Assembly: GCA_035772405.1 (NCBI GenBank)
Contig: JAYKKM010000504.1
Span: 3,172,001 to 3,236,000, forward strand
Direction of reading: 5' to 3'
Source of the DNA: Chrysogorgia sp. JL179-B06
Taxonomy: Eukaryota > Cnidaria > Anthozoa > Scleralcyonacea > Chrysogorgiidae
DNA length: 64,000 bases
Below are positions 33,943 to 43,720 of this stretch, one piece after another. Within the stretch, counting starts at the first letter, position 1; the number at the start of each line of letters is the position of its first letter. The notes under the pieces are model-generated. The model had not been told where the DNA came from. It saw nothing but the letters and a program-made list of their open reading frames with translations, and made no database searches. A program made the translations under genes and the position numbers.

Positions 33943-34139
33943 ATGTTTTGTTCATACTGTATGATGCAAGTTAAATACTTTGATCATTTTGTTATGCACA
34001 TGTAGAAAATGCTATGTCGACAAACATTACTGTGAATTTTGTAAAATAATTTACTCAAAAACAATTTATAGTAAATTGGTTAAATAATTGTAAATGTGAC
34101 GATAGATTAAAAAGATGGAAACAAAGATATATTGAATAA
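33943..34139 (+). pseudogene. Decayed tandem copy of the Cys-rich protein
   Basis: Starts MFCSYC and, across two frame changes, keeps CRKCYVDKHYCEFCK and DDRLKRWKQRYIE, aligning with 33,698-33,913. A deletion and frameshifts inactivate it. Confidence 0.65.
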
Positions 34140-34368
34140 AACATTTTTTATTAAACAAATTTGCATTATTTTATTTTACAAAATTTAGAGTCAGTGGTGG
34201 ATGGGTTCCTAAAAAAAATAAAAAATGAATTTTTCAAAAAATTAAAATAATACACTGTTTTTAATAAAAAATTTTTTGAAAAATCATTATATCTATGTAA
34301 ACATTAGTTATCACGTGAGAGAGTATTGTGGGGATATATTCTTTTTGAGAAACAACTATTTTTACCTA

Positions 34369-34378
34369 TATAAAATGG
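34369..34378 (+). promoter_or_regulatory. TATA-like box before the basic protein gene
   Basis: CTATATAAAATG-type motif ~20-25 bp upstream of ATG 34,395. Similar TATAAAT(A)TAAC motifs sit at ~35,875, ~40,913 and 42,789, each before an ORF, suggesting separate transcription of the array genes. Inference. Confidence 0.35.
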
Positions 34379-34394
34379 GTATCATAAATCATAA

Positions 34395-34595
34395 ATGGGT
34401 AGACAAAGAGGGTGTGTGTATTTACCCACTAGACATAGGATTCATCAAATAAGGGGTGGTAAATTACGAAGGAAAAGAAGAAGGATACAAAGAAAACAAA
34501 AGGAAGAAGGTATTTTTGATTGGATGCCCAAAGTAGGTATGGATGTCATGAGAGGAACCCTTAATCTTATAGATAAAAGTGGAATTAAAAATTAA
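34395..34595 (+). CDS. Small basic core-like protein
   Basis: 66 residues from ATG 34,395. Residues ~20-35 are strongly basic (GGKLRRKRRRIQRKQK), followed by an amphipathic or hydrophobic segment GIFDWMPKVGMDVMRGTLNL. A basic stretch plus a Gly/Trp helix is reminiscent of small DNA-condensing virion proteins in adenovirus/Polinton relatives. That is inference only; no homologue identified. It stands alone between families A/zinc finger and family C. Confidence 0.5.
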   Translation: MGRQRGCVYLPTRHRIHQIRGGKLRRKRRRIQRKQKEEGIFDWMPKVGMDVMRGTLNLIDKSGIKN

Positions 34596-34671
34596 AATTA
34601 AAAAAGAAATGAATCTTGTTTATATCATATAAATAAAAATAGGTAAAAAAAAAATCTAAGCATTTAACAAG

Positions 34672-34923
34672 ATGAATCCCGGCAGTCCACTGCTCTGTGT
34701 ACCCCAAGATCTTGTAAATAAAATGAAAAATATTAAAGCGAGGTTATTAGAATGTACAAAAGTTCATATGCTACCTATTTAGGGTAAACCTGATGTTTCC
34801 TTTTATAAAATTTTATTACACTGTGAGCTGATGGATGGTGAAAAGTATATATATACGTATTTGAAACGTGATCATTCCGATAAGATTCGATCACTGATTT
34901 TACAGAAGGAATTGAATGATTGA
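34672..34923 (+). pseudogene. Family C copy 1 with in-frame TAG
   Basis: Opens MNPGSPLLCVPQDLVNKM, LLECTKVHML, then a single in-frame TAG (34,780-34,782). The same frame continues through FYKILLHCELMDGEKYIYTY to a TGA at 34,921-34,923. Everything aligns with copy 2 at 34,933 (LPKDVVKK, LIKCDKVTIF, LYKLLFHCKEGEKFIYTY). One recent nonsense change in an otherwise intact frame. Confidence 0.65.
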
Positions 34924-34932
34924 AGAAAAAAA

Positions 34933-35166
34933 ATGAATCAAGACAATCATATGTTCTGTTTACCCAAAGATGTTGTAAAAAAATTGGGAATTGTAAAGTT
35001 AATAAAATGTGATAAAGTTACTATATTCCAACCTGACGAAGACGACAGAGCTCAATTATATAAATTATTATTTCATTGTAAAGAGGGTGAAAAGTTCATA
35101 TATACCTACACACGTTTTGATCAAACATTGAATGTTGGAAAAGTCGTAAATTTTAATAAAATATGA
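34933..35166 (+). CDS. Family C copy 2, unknown function
   Basis: 77 residues from ATG 34,933, ten bases after the stop of copy 1. Blocks: MFCLPKDVVKKLG, KLIKCDKVTIFQPDED, LYKLLFHCKEGEKFIYTYTR, VGKVVNF. No known domain. A family signature (L-x-K/E-C-x-K-V ... LL-x-C ... GEK-Y/F-IYTY) repeats in 34,672, 35,255 and, more weakly, 41,197 and 41,442. Confidence 0.6.
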   Translation: MNQDNHMFCLPKDVVKKLGIVKLIKCDKVTIFQPDEDDRAQLYKLLFHCKEGEKFIYTYTRFDQTLNVGKVVNFNKI

Positions 35167-35206
35167 GGATGATTAATATTTGAGCTATAAAATATTGTGT
35201 TGTAAT

Positions 35207-35462
35207 AAGAGAGAGAGAGAGATGGACAATCCTACATTCATACTAGAGAGAGAGATGGATAATCCTACATTCATACTACCCCAAGACCTGGAAAAAGTTC
35301 TAGAATTTGGTGGTAGTTCTCATTTAATTTTATTAAAATGTGAAAAAATAAATGTGTTAAGGGGAAAAAAAAGATGATTGATGTTGATGATTTTCTTTAT
35401 ACATTATTATTACAAAATGATACAGTTGATGGTGTTCCAAAGTATATATATACCTATATGTA
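35207..35462 (+). pseudogene. Family C copy 3, frameshifted, with duplicated start
   Basis: GAGAGAGAGATGGA.AATCCTACATTCATACTA occurs twice in tandem (35,207-35,245 and 35,246-35,280), duplicating the start codon region (ATG 35,222 and 35,255). From 35,255 the frame encodes PTFILPQDLEKVLEFGG and LLKCEKINVL, stopping at 35,377. A shifted frame then gives LLLQNDTVDGVPKYIYTYM to TAA at ~35,462. Confidence 0.55.
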
Positions 35463-35630
35463 ATCATCTAATGACGAGTTAACCCTGGTTGGAAAGAAAT
35501 TAGTGATATTCTAAAAAAAGATTTACAAAACTTGACAAAAAACTTGTTTTTACAAAACAAGACTTTCAAAAAAATGTAACTCGAAGAAATTGGATTAATA
35601 GCTTTTAAAACATTATCTAATATAGTTAAT

Positions 35631-35813
35631 ATGCGTTTAATAGATTCTAAACCTATTCCGAAACCCCAACAAGATTCTATACAAATGTATGATTTATATT
35701 TTAACGACTATGCTAATTTATATTATTTTAAGATATGTTTTGATTCACCCCAATTAGAAAAATTGGGTGAACTTGTACGTCTTAACAAGCATTATATATT
35801 TGTTGTAATTTAA
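35631..35813 (+). CDS. Family D copy 1, unknown function
   Basis: 60 residues from ATG 35,631: PKPQQDSIQMYDLYFNDY, LYYFKICFDSPQLEKLGELV, RLNKHYIFVVI. Tandem paralogue of the gene split by the hAT at 36,141-40,849. The C-terminal pattern G-x-x-V-x-x-(x)n-Y/F-x-x-V recurs at the ends of the proteins at 41,442 and 42,136. No known domain. Confidence 0.6.
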   Translation: MRLIDSKPIPKPQQDSIQMYDLYFNDYANLYYFKICFDSPQLEKLGELVRLNKHYIFVVI

Positions 35814-35889
35814 TTTTTTTAATAAAAAATTTGTTTGAAAAATTTATGTGCATTATTTTTTATTTGTGAAAATATATAAATATAACACC

Positions 35890-36140
35890 CTTGAAATTGT
35901 TTTAAAAAAATGAAAATATTATTATAAAAACGATCACACCAATGGTATTCCAAAGTATATATATACCCATTCATCTAACGATGAATTAACTCTGGTGAAA
36001 GAAAGTGATATTCTAAAAATGATTTATACGTCAATACTTGTTTTAAAAAAAAATGGAAGAAGAAACTGTTAGCAAATTAGATTGATATCGAAAGAAATTG
36101 GATTAATATCTTTTAAAACACATTAACTCATCTAATTAAT
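35890..36140 (+). pseudogene. Duplicated spacer and decayed family C fragment
   Basis: Repeats 35,394-35,630 in order: a GTATTCCAAAGTATATATATACC block, TCATCTAACGATGAATTAACTCTGG, then GATATTCTAAAAA and GAAATTGGATTAATA, leading to the second ATGCGTTTA. The array therefore contains a ~500-bp tandem duplication carrying the end of family C and the whole of family D. Confidence 0.65.
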
Positions 36141-36155
36141 ATGCGTTTATTAGCT

Positions 36156-36163
36156 TCTAGAGC
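36156..36163. repeat. hAT target site duplication, left (TCTAGAGC)
   Basis: Identical to 40,679-40,686. Confidence 0.9.
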
Positions 36164-39100
36164 TAGTGCTGTGCAAACTCCGGTTTTTGAGCTCCGGCTC
36201 CGGCTGCTTTACAGCTCAAATCTCCGGCTCCGGCGCTAATAAGTTGGTTCAAAACTGGGGATAAAGTCCGACCGGATATTATTCTGCTCAACTTTGTCCC
36301 CAGGGCCTTTTCCCGGCGAAAGCCGCGAAACTGTCAAGCGACTCAAGGAAACGCAATGCGACAACTAGCAATGTCAGGAATGATGAAAACTTTATAGAAC
36401 CGTATAAACTTACACTACTATAAACAATAAAATACAAAGTATAAATTCCCAAGGGTTTTTTAAACTTTTTATAATTAAATTTAATGAACGCTAAGCGACC
36501 AATGTTGCCTGGAAGGAGTGCGCAACGTTTCTTTGAGACAATGTTTCCCGTCAATGAAAAGACTCGTTCAGAAGTAATAGAGGACGGTGGACATGAAAGA
36601 TATGAGAGAGCTAGACGCGTCAAAGCAGGATTATTGGCGATACCAATAATCCAATAAATCCTGACCATTAACTTTGCCGTCTTGGGATCTGACTGGTGGC
36701 AGTGAGTTCTTGCCCTGGTGTTATTGTGCCTTGTTGCCATTCAAGAGCTCCACTTGTGCTTCCGGCCGCCGCCATGCGCTCACTCACAACATATGTCAGT
36801 GTCGTCAGCAGTGATCTTTTATGTGGTTTATGAGCTGCTGGATTTCCCACAGGTCCTGGTCCATGTGCGCCCTCAGTCGCCGCATCTCCAGCGTCTGGTG
36901 TTGGTGCATTGTTCTCGTTCATGTCCCTAAGCACAGCTTCACGGACGGTGGCCTGATCATCCTCTTCGATAAGAAGTAGTTTGAATCTACAACAGAAAAA
37001 TGTAACAGACTCAGCATGCTGCTGGGTTCGGCACATTGAACAAATTTATTTGCCAACGATGCCATGATGGGGATTGACAAAATAGATACTATTTTCTATG
37101 GATTGATTAGGCAGATTGAAAAAAAGTTGAAAAGACAAACAAATTGTCAAAAATCGAAATATGAGTTATGCTTAACGTTTTTCACCTTGGATTTAGGAAG
37201 GTAGAAATTTGTATGGTCAGGGTTTGGTTATTTATTAGGCGGTTCTTTATCCCTTCTTTTAAAACACTTATAAATGTATCCAGTGCAGTAACAGGTGGCT
37301 CGTCACCAGTCGGGTGCTGAAGATTCTCGATGGATCTAAGCTAAAAATAATCAAAAATCGAAGAACAAATTAATATAAGTTCAGACAGTAAAACCCCGCC
37401 TTAGGGCCACCTCGTTGTTACGGCCACTAGTTTTTGGCAACAACTAAACAACAGCCCAATGATTATAAATTAAAATTATCCCGATAATACCACCCCATTA
37501 ATACGCCCAAACTGTTATGGCCCGTGATATTACTTACCAATGTGTGAGCATAAGGGATACACTCTGACAAACTTGCCCCCTCCTTGCTCACTTGAAGGGT
37601 TGCGTCTTAAAAAGGAGTGAGAACTTTTACAAGCCCATCCAAAATATTCCAAAAGTTGCTTCGAGTGCCCAAAGACACTGGTAACGGCGGTAGGCTCAGC
37701 TCACGAGATCGGCGTAGAAATATTGAAAGAGCTGCTTTGTTTTTTACAAATGATCTGCAACAACAAAAGTTAGATCGTTACACAATCATGAAATGTATAG
37801 TACTATACAGTTCACTAGTTAGAAGCCAGCCAGTACTCGGTAGTCATAGCTATTCGAATGCTTGTCCTAGTAGATAATAGATGCACCAAATCAACTAAAT
37901 CAGGAAATCGGTTACATGTTACCTGAACATTGCCAGAGATGAGTTCCAGCGTGTCGAAACATTTTTCACAAGGCCACCGGTCTTCTTACCCTTCTCACCA
38001 GGTGGTATTGCAGCTTGAGCCTCTCTCAATGCTCGAGCAACTGGCATTGATTGTCTAAGTTTAAATCGTGGGGAAAATTATATTAGATTAATAATTTATT
38101 CCATTTCTGAATTATTTTTAAACTTCTACAGGGAAATGAAATGTAAACCGTGGTTGGTAACAATGAATAATATGATTTGTATATTTACTTTGTTTGTGTA
38201 ACAATTTGCTCGCAGTGAGTTCTTGCATCAGTCACAGCTCGCTGAACATCTGGTATAAGTGCATCCTATAGAATACCATACGTGATGGTTACTTACGACG
38301 GTCATACTATATAGGAAAATCAGAAGCTGAGCATATACAGCGTATAAAACACTGTTTAACAATTCGTAATCGATTCGTAACTTGTGCAAAACTACACTAG
38401 GCAAAAATATATTTAGTATTTACCCCAACTATAAGGTTAAGCAAGTGCGCGAAACAGCCCGCCGATCCTTCATGCATGGGTGTTAGTGGTGGAAATAGGT
38501 CGTCGTCATCGTCGTCGTATCCGCCCACCTCAAACTCCTCGGAATCAGCTATTGCTCGGGCACGAAGCTCTTCTGGCGCCTCAAGAACCCTGTCACTTTT
38601 AAGGGCAAGTGTCACATTGGCAGCATTGTCAGACACACCTATATGGAATTTAGATTTTGCCCCACTTATCCACTTTTTACACACCAACCACAACTAAATA
38701 TAAAATTTAAAAGATAATTTAACCATTTCAACGAACTTCAGTCACGTGCCAAAAAATATGAATAGAGCTTTAAATTAATAAATGTATAGGTTTTGTCACT
38801 TACCGACTTTTTTATGTTATACGCGTGCGCGCTATCCAAAAATTCTTCCACGTCCAAGAGAGCATTCTTTATTTTGAAGGATTTCTTCTCGTGGTTTTCA
38901 ACAGCCCAGTGAGCTGTTACCGTCATATACTCTCGATTCTGGCCCTCGCACTTCCACATATCCGTAGTAAAGTTGACCCGACTTTCCGACAACTCCAGCG
39001 AACGTTTAATTTTTTCTTTCAAATTCGAGGAACAACGGCCTCCGTCAGCTCCTTTCTCGATATTACGGAATACCTAGGCTCCAGAATTCGCAAGAGCTCT

Positions 39101-40678
39101 CTAAAACCCTCGTTCTTGACAATCGTATACGGCCTCAAATCGACAACTACCATCATTCCAATAGCGCGGGTGATTGCCTTCGCCTTTACGCTGTCTTTTT
39201 GGAAGGGCGTGTTACGTGCGAATGTTTGCTGGAGGTTCAGCTGAGTTTTGGTGGAAGATGATGACGATGCGCCACACACTTTTAAATGAGTCCACAAAGG
39301 CCCATTTCCCCATGACTTAGCTTTTGCAGTGGAGCTTCCACGACTCACAACTTGCCGACATTTTTTGCATGTGGGCTTTGAACCATCAAGTGGATTTTTA
39401 ATAAAATGATCCCAGACGTTTGATGAAGGCTCATCAGAGCGTTTTCTTTTCTCAGCAGTCGCCATATTAAATTTTTCTGCCCACTACGAAACTGACAAGA
39501 TTAAAGACTTACAAGACTGGCTGACTAATCAGAGTTGACAGCTGTAATATTGTGACCCGTGTGACGTTCGCATCTTTTTAAGGATAGGCGTGTATTTCCG
39601 TTCGTTAGTAACCAGCACGGACAAACACATTGTAAAGACAGAATGTGTCAAAGATTATAAGAAAATAAATAACCAACATTATTGAGTGAATCAGCACGAG
39701 AGAAGGTTTTTCTGACGCAGTAATGCAGTAAATTTATTGACAATTTTAGCAATATTACATGTGTTGCCACACATTCACGCCTATTACTAGTATCACCTCA
39801 CACGCTCTTCTTCTAGACAGCAGGAACAGCTTATCAGCTTATGTATTTAGCTACGATATTAGTAATGATGATCAGATGGCATGTAACACTTGACCAGTGC
39901 AGCTTGTAAAGGTGTGTTTAGTTTATTAGTAGAAAATATATATCGAGTTACAGAGCACTTAGTCTTGAAAATTGAAAGATGAAAGAACTCAGCCAACTCA
40001 GCCTTTCATATTGAACCATTTTAACAGTGTGCAATGGCACGACGCCAACACTCTCTGCAGCAGAGCAATCGTTGGCACGCAAATAGACCTACAAAAAATT
40101 GATAGTTGATATAGGCATGAAACATTTATTTATTTTTAAATTCTTATATGAAAAAATGGAAGGCACATTTACGTACTGCAGGCTGCAGCCACTGCTATTG
40201 TTGATTCGTTTATTATCCAAAAAGTAAACATAAAGCTAATATAAATGGATATTTCGTTACTTTGACATCACATCAATACAACAGACTATGATCGTGAACA
40301 TGTCAACAGACATATGTGTGTGGCGACACAGCGCAAAGTAGCCTGACGTATAAATACACTTAATACAGCGCATCAAAGCATGACGCTTGCGATTGTATTA
40401 CGGACATAACAACTTTTCCTGTGACAGACATGACTTATTTATTGCAATTCGGCCGTTTGCGGTACCGGAATGGTTTGACACAACAGATATGACTTCAGAT
40501 GATATGCACATTCAACAAATTCTATGTTGTCATTATTTGTAACCAAAGCTTCTTCGAAATTGTCACAATTTCTTGTCATTCTGAATTTCCAGCCGGAGCT
40601 GCCGGAGCTACCGCAACTCCGGCTCCGGCTGAGCTCTGCCGGAGCTCCGGCGTTTTTTTGGTCCGGCGCACAGCACTA
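36164..40678 (-). mobile_element. 4.5-kb hAT transposon
   Basis: Ends TAGTGCTGTGC (36,164-36,174) and GCGCACAGCACTA (right) are inverted repeats, flanked by perfect 8-bp duplications TCTAGAGC. Subterminal CTCCGGCTCCGG clusters at both ends (36,178-36,232 and 40,585-40,650). It carries a BED-finger hAT transposase gene on the minus strand. GC content is clearly above the surrounding array. Confidence 0.9.
36470..39465 (-). pseudogene. hAT transposase (BED finger, hATC domain), multi-exon
   Basis: Minus strand: 39,465-39,022 N-terminal BED finger (VWDHFIKNPLDGSKPTCKKC, then H-x-x-x-C LKVCG); 39,022-38,800 LELSESRVNFTTDMW and TVTAHWAVENHE; intron with GTAAGT donor at ~38,810; 38,696-38,420 IGVSDNAANVTLAL and GCFAHLLNLIVG; ~37,970-37,935 NVSTRWNSSL; ~36,990-36,910 KLLLIEEDDQATVREAVL; 36,660-36,475 C-terminal dimerisation region ALSYLSCPPSSITSERVFSL and GNIVSKKRCAL. 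Exons look spliceable, but a 1-nt frameshift near 39,020 probably inactivates it. ZBED-like subfamily. Confidence 0.8.
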
Positions 40679-40686
40679 TCTAGAGC
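40679..40686. repeat. hAT target site duplication, right (TCTAGAGC)
   Basis: Identical to 36,156-36,163. Confidence 0.9.
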
Positions 40687-40957
40687 TATTGCAAAACCTG
40701 AACAAGATTCTATACAAATGTATGATTTATATTTTACAGACGAAAATAATTTATATTATTATAAGACATGTTTTGATTCACCACAATTAGATAAATTGGG
40801 TAAAATTGTACGGCTTAACAATAATTATATATTTATTGTTGCCATTTAATTTCTTATCTTTGTTTTAAATAAAATAATTTTGTTGTTTTTTTATTTGAAT
40901 GAAAAAACGAGAATATAAATATAATGCATTGGGAGGTTATTTGAATTGTTTTTAAGA

Positions 40958-41193
40958 ATGGATGATCGGCACCTTATTTACACCCCGAAGATCTTGCAGA
41001 AATTTGTAAAAAAATAATGATGTTGTTATCATGTAAAAAAATTCTATGGTCTCCTTTAATAACAAACAATATTATAGGTTATTATTATACCTATGTGAAA
41101 TGGATGGTGGTGATAAGTATATAAATACTTATGTAACAAGCGATTGTTCGCATTTAAAAGGACGGTTTATTCAATTTAAAGAGCAAGAATAAA
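40958..41193 (+). pseudogene. Family C-like fragment
   Basis: Opens MDDRHLIYTPKILQKF, then across frame changes keeps a DGGDKYINTYV-type block like the family C GEKYIYTY signature. Broken. Confidence 0.45.
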
Positions 41194-41196
41194 AAA

Positions 41197-41449
41197 ATGT
41201 CTGAATTTGAGGATGATTGTTTTTGAATTTACTGGAAAGATACATTTACTGGAGTGTAAGGAAGTTAATTCTGCAATACCTAGTCTTAAAATATATAAAT
41301 TATTTGAATTATTTTTATTTTTGGAAAGAAAGAATGGTTCTAAAGAATATATAAAGAGTTATTCAACCCTTGATTTAAATTGGTTCATGTATAAAGACGT
41401 TCAAATTAACAATTTAACATATAAAATTGAATTGTGGAATAATGAGTAG
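41197..41449 (+). pseudogene. Array ORF, family C-like, frameshifted near start
   Basis: ATG at 41,197 opens nine codons (MSEFEDDCF) before a stop; the overlapping frame from 41,207 encodes FEFTGKIHLLECKEVNSAIP, YKLFELFLFLERKNGSKEYI and NNLTYKIELWNNE. LLECKEV and the KEYI block suggest a divergent family C member. Either a frameshift or a non-ATG start; unresolved. Confidence 0.45.
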
Positions 41450-41819
41450 GTTTGATGAACATGGAGAAATTTGGTTTCGGCGTGCCAAGAACGAAAAAGC
41501 CACGGAATATTTGGAAGATGCGAAACATCTTTCACCGTTTTCTATAACCGGTTCAAGACCTATATATCAATTAAAATTACTTGAATGTAAAAAAATAACA
41601 TTAGTGAGTAGGAGCTGTTCTAAATATATTGTAACAGTTGAGGTTAAGAATTATAAAGATACAATATTTGGTGGAAAAATTATAAGCACAGATGTTGATG
41701 AAGATGCAAGAAAATTAATTGGAAAAAATGTTCAATTAATAGAGAAGGGTACTCATTTTGTTTTAGTTAAACAAAATATAAAAAAGAAAGAATTGAAAAT
41801 TTTTTTTAAACGTTTATAA
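41442..41819 (+). CDS. Array ORF, ~125 residues, unknown function
   Basis: From ATG 41,442, whose sequence ATGAGTAG overlaps the previous stop (TAG 41,447-41,449), so the two genes overlap by 8 bp. Blocks: FDEHGEIWFRRAKNEKATEY, IYQLKLLECKKITLVS, YKDTIFGGKIIST, GKNVQLIEKGTHFVLVKQ, basic tail. LLECKKI links it to family C and GKNVQL...FVLV to family D ends, so it may be a longer two-part form of the family. Confidence 0.55.
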   Translation: MSRFDEHGEIWFRRAKNEKATEYLEDAKHLSPFSITGSRPIYQLKLLECKKITLVSRSCSKYIVTVEVKNYKDTIFGGKIISTDVDEDARKLIGKNVQLIEKGTHFVLVKQNIKKKELKIFFKRL

Positions 41820-41835
41820 AAAAAAACCCGTAAAA

Positions 41836-42027
41836 ATGGTTGATGCGATTGATGTTGGAATTGCTGAATTATCTCTTCAACAGTGTTTAATGTTATATGA
41901 TTTCTGTTTTATGAATAAAAAAATTGTGTTCGATTTATTTGAATCGCAATTTTATACTACGGATATTCCCTATAACGAAGATATCAATTATAGTAATTTT
42001 TTTGGGAAAATTTATCGAGATGAATGA
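41836..42027 (+). CDS. Array ORF, 63 residues, unknown function
   Basis: From ATG 41,836, 16 bp after the previous stop. Acidic, aromatic-rich: VGIAELSLQQCLMLYDFCF, FDLFESQFYTTDIPYNED. No domain recognised. Confidence 0.5.
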   Translation: MVDAIDVGIAELSLQQCLMLYDFCFMNKKIVFDLFESQFYTTDIPYNEDINYSNFFGKIYRDE

Positions 42028-42135
42028 TTTACTCTCTGTTAACGACTATGATATACCCTTGTTAAATAAAAAATAAGAATGAAAATAAAAATTTTTACAA
42101 AAAGAATTGTTCATTTTTTTTGTTACTTCACCATC

Positions 42136-42510
42136 ATGAGTACTAAACAACAACGGTTTAATCATAGCGCTTCAAAATGTTCACATTATTTGCAATTGGA
42201 TGAAATATTTACAATTTCAAGGGATATGTTAGAATTTTTTTGTAAAGATGGAAATAAATTACTTCTTACAGAAATGCGTTCCACTTTATATGATTTGGAT
42301 CAAAACTTTGTTGAATATAATATGATTTTTGATACTGGTTATACTGCTTCAAAGCTATATCGTTATGTAAAAATCACAACGATGGATGAAACTTTAAAAA
42401 AATATGTAGGGAAAAAAGTTTATATGTATGAGGGAAAATTTTATAAAGTAGAAGAAGAAGATGAAGAAGACGAAAGTGATTTTCAATTTTCTAAAAAAAA
42501 GAAAAACTAG
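42136..42510 (+). CDS. Array ORF, ~124 residues, unknown function
   Basis: I prefer ATG 42,136 (context ATCATGAG, like family A) over the upstream start at 42,079. Blocks: FNHSASKCSHYLQLDEIF, SRDMLEFFCKDGNKLLL, KLYRYVKITTMDETLKKY, VGKKVYMYEGKFYKV, then an acidic run and a basic Lys tail. The VGKKVYM..FYKV end resembles the ends of family D and the 41,442 protein. Confidence 0.55.
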   Translation: MSTKQQRFNHSASKCSHYLQLDEIFTISRDMLEFFCKDGNKLLLTEMRSTLYDLDQNFVEYNMIFDTGYTASKLYRYVKITTMDETLKKYVGKKVYMYEGKFYKVEEEDEEDESDFQFSKKKKN

Positions 42511-42595
42511 AAAAAAACCTTACTGTTAATGAACTAATGAAAAACGGAGGAAGACAAAGTTAAAGAATTTAAACAAAAAATTGATAGAATAAACA

Positions 42596-42730
42596 ATGGA
42601 TTTTATTAATTTTATAAAATTTAAAAGCCATACTGTTATACTTAATGAACTAATTAAAGACATAAAAAAAGAAAGAAAAACTAGAAAGAACAAGTTAGCA
42701 TTTAAAAAAAAAATTTTGCTTAATAGATGA
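42596..42730 (+). CDS. Possible 44-residue basic peptide
   Basis: ATG 42,596: MDFINFIKFKSHTVILNELI, then Lys/Arg-rich to TGA. A near-duplicate phrase (ACTGTTAATGAACTAATGAAA) just upstream at 42,521 suggests a repeated segment. Weak; could be chance in AT-rich DNA. Confidence 0.3.
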   Translation: MDFINFIKFKSHTVILNELIKDIKKERKTRKNKLAFKKKILLNR

Positions 42731-42788
42731 ATTATTATAATAAAAAAATTAATAAAAAAAATGGCTTGGTTTTGTTTACAAAAAAGGG

Positions 42789-42794
42789 TATAAA
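42789..42794 (+). promoter_or_regulatory. TATA-like box (TATAAA)
   Basis: AGGGTATAAATGTAAC, ~45 bp upstream of ATG 42,839. Confidence 0.35.
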
Positions 42795-42838
42795 TGTAAC
42801 TTCATTTGGGATATTTTATTAGCCATTATACATTCATC

Positions 42839-43443
42839 ATGGCTGCAACAAGTTCGATGGCTGTGTATTCACGTGAATATATACATCATACTTATGTTTT
42901 ACAAACGTATGATGATTATACAAAAATGGGAATGCGTATCTCGCGAAAGTATATCCTACTAGTCGTGAGTGTTTGAATTTTCTAATGCATACTAAATTAG
43001 AAATAAAAAAAGAAGATGTGAGTAAATTGTTATTTCAATTGAATAATAGTACCTTGAAAGTTGGTCCTCAAGTATTTGTTGATGTTGCCCAAAGTAAAAA
43101 TTGGAAAAAAGAAGACGAACGTCTAGTTATTCGTACTAACGAATGGGGAGGATTGGAAATCCTTTATCAAATAAAAAAAAATCTTCTTCCCGAAAAAGAT
43201 TTGGTATTCAATGTTGATGATAAGGAAGATGTCCAACCTATGAACGATGATATCTCTCCTAATGAAAACTACAAATGGGTAGATAAATTTGGAACGTTTC
43301 ATATAAAAAAAATGGTAACTTGGCTTATTGATGGTTTACGTAAATATAGTCATGCTGTAAATGATTCTATTGAAAAAAAGAAAACATTAAATAAAAATAA
43401 AAATAATGATTCTTCTGATTTACCCCATGAAAAAAAAGAATGA
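42839..43443 (+). pseudogene. Array ORF with one frameshift, ~200 residues
   Basis: ATG 42,839 starts MAATSSMAVYSREYIHHTY; after ~30 codons the frame shifts and continues to 43,443 with LNFLMHTKLEIKKEDVSKLL, RLVIRTNEWGGLEILYQI, KNLLPEKDLVFNVDD, KWVDKFGTFHIKKMVTWLI and a Lys/Asn tail. The largest of the unknown proteins; globular composition, no membrane segment, no recognised fold. Confidence 0.5.
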
Positions 43444-43584
43444 ATATAATTAACGATGCTGATAATGTGATGACGTTGAAGATGGTTTTTTTTCTTTCTA
43501 AACCCACTGAAAAGGCGCTTTGTAAACTTTTTTATTTTCGATTTATACATCATTTATCAATGCGGGATACAATATGTATGTATA

Positions 43585-43707
43585 ATGAATAATGATGTTA
43601 TATATGAAGAATTAGAAATTATAGATCAGTATGATTTTGTTCAACATTGTGATAATAGTTTACTTGAAGAACTTGAGGAAATATATCAAACAATATCAAA
43701 AGAATAA
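43585..43707 (+). CDS. Possible 40-residue acidic peptide
   Basis: ATG 43,585: NNDVIYEELEIIDQYDFV then LLEELEEIYQTISKE. Highly acidic. It sits between the 43.4-kb gene and the integrase, so may be a small array gene; weak evidence. Confidence 0.35.
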   Translation: MNNDVIYEELEIIDQYDFVQHCDNSLLEELEEIYQTISKE

Positions 43708-43720
43708 AAACTTTTTTTTT

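Larger units (their letters stand above)
36141..40849 (+). pseudogene. Family D copy 2, interrupted by the hAT element
   Basis: The start ATGCGTTTATTAGCT at 36,141 is cut after 23 bases including the target duplication. The remainder resumes at 40,687 and ends at 40,849 (KPEQDSIQMYDLYFTD, FDSPQLDKLGKIVRL). Both halves match copy 1 (35,631). The only disruption is the transposon; the coding parts on each side are otherwise open, so the insertion is recent relative to the duplication. Confidence 0.7.
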
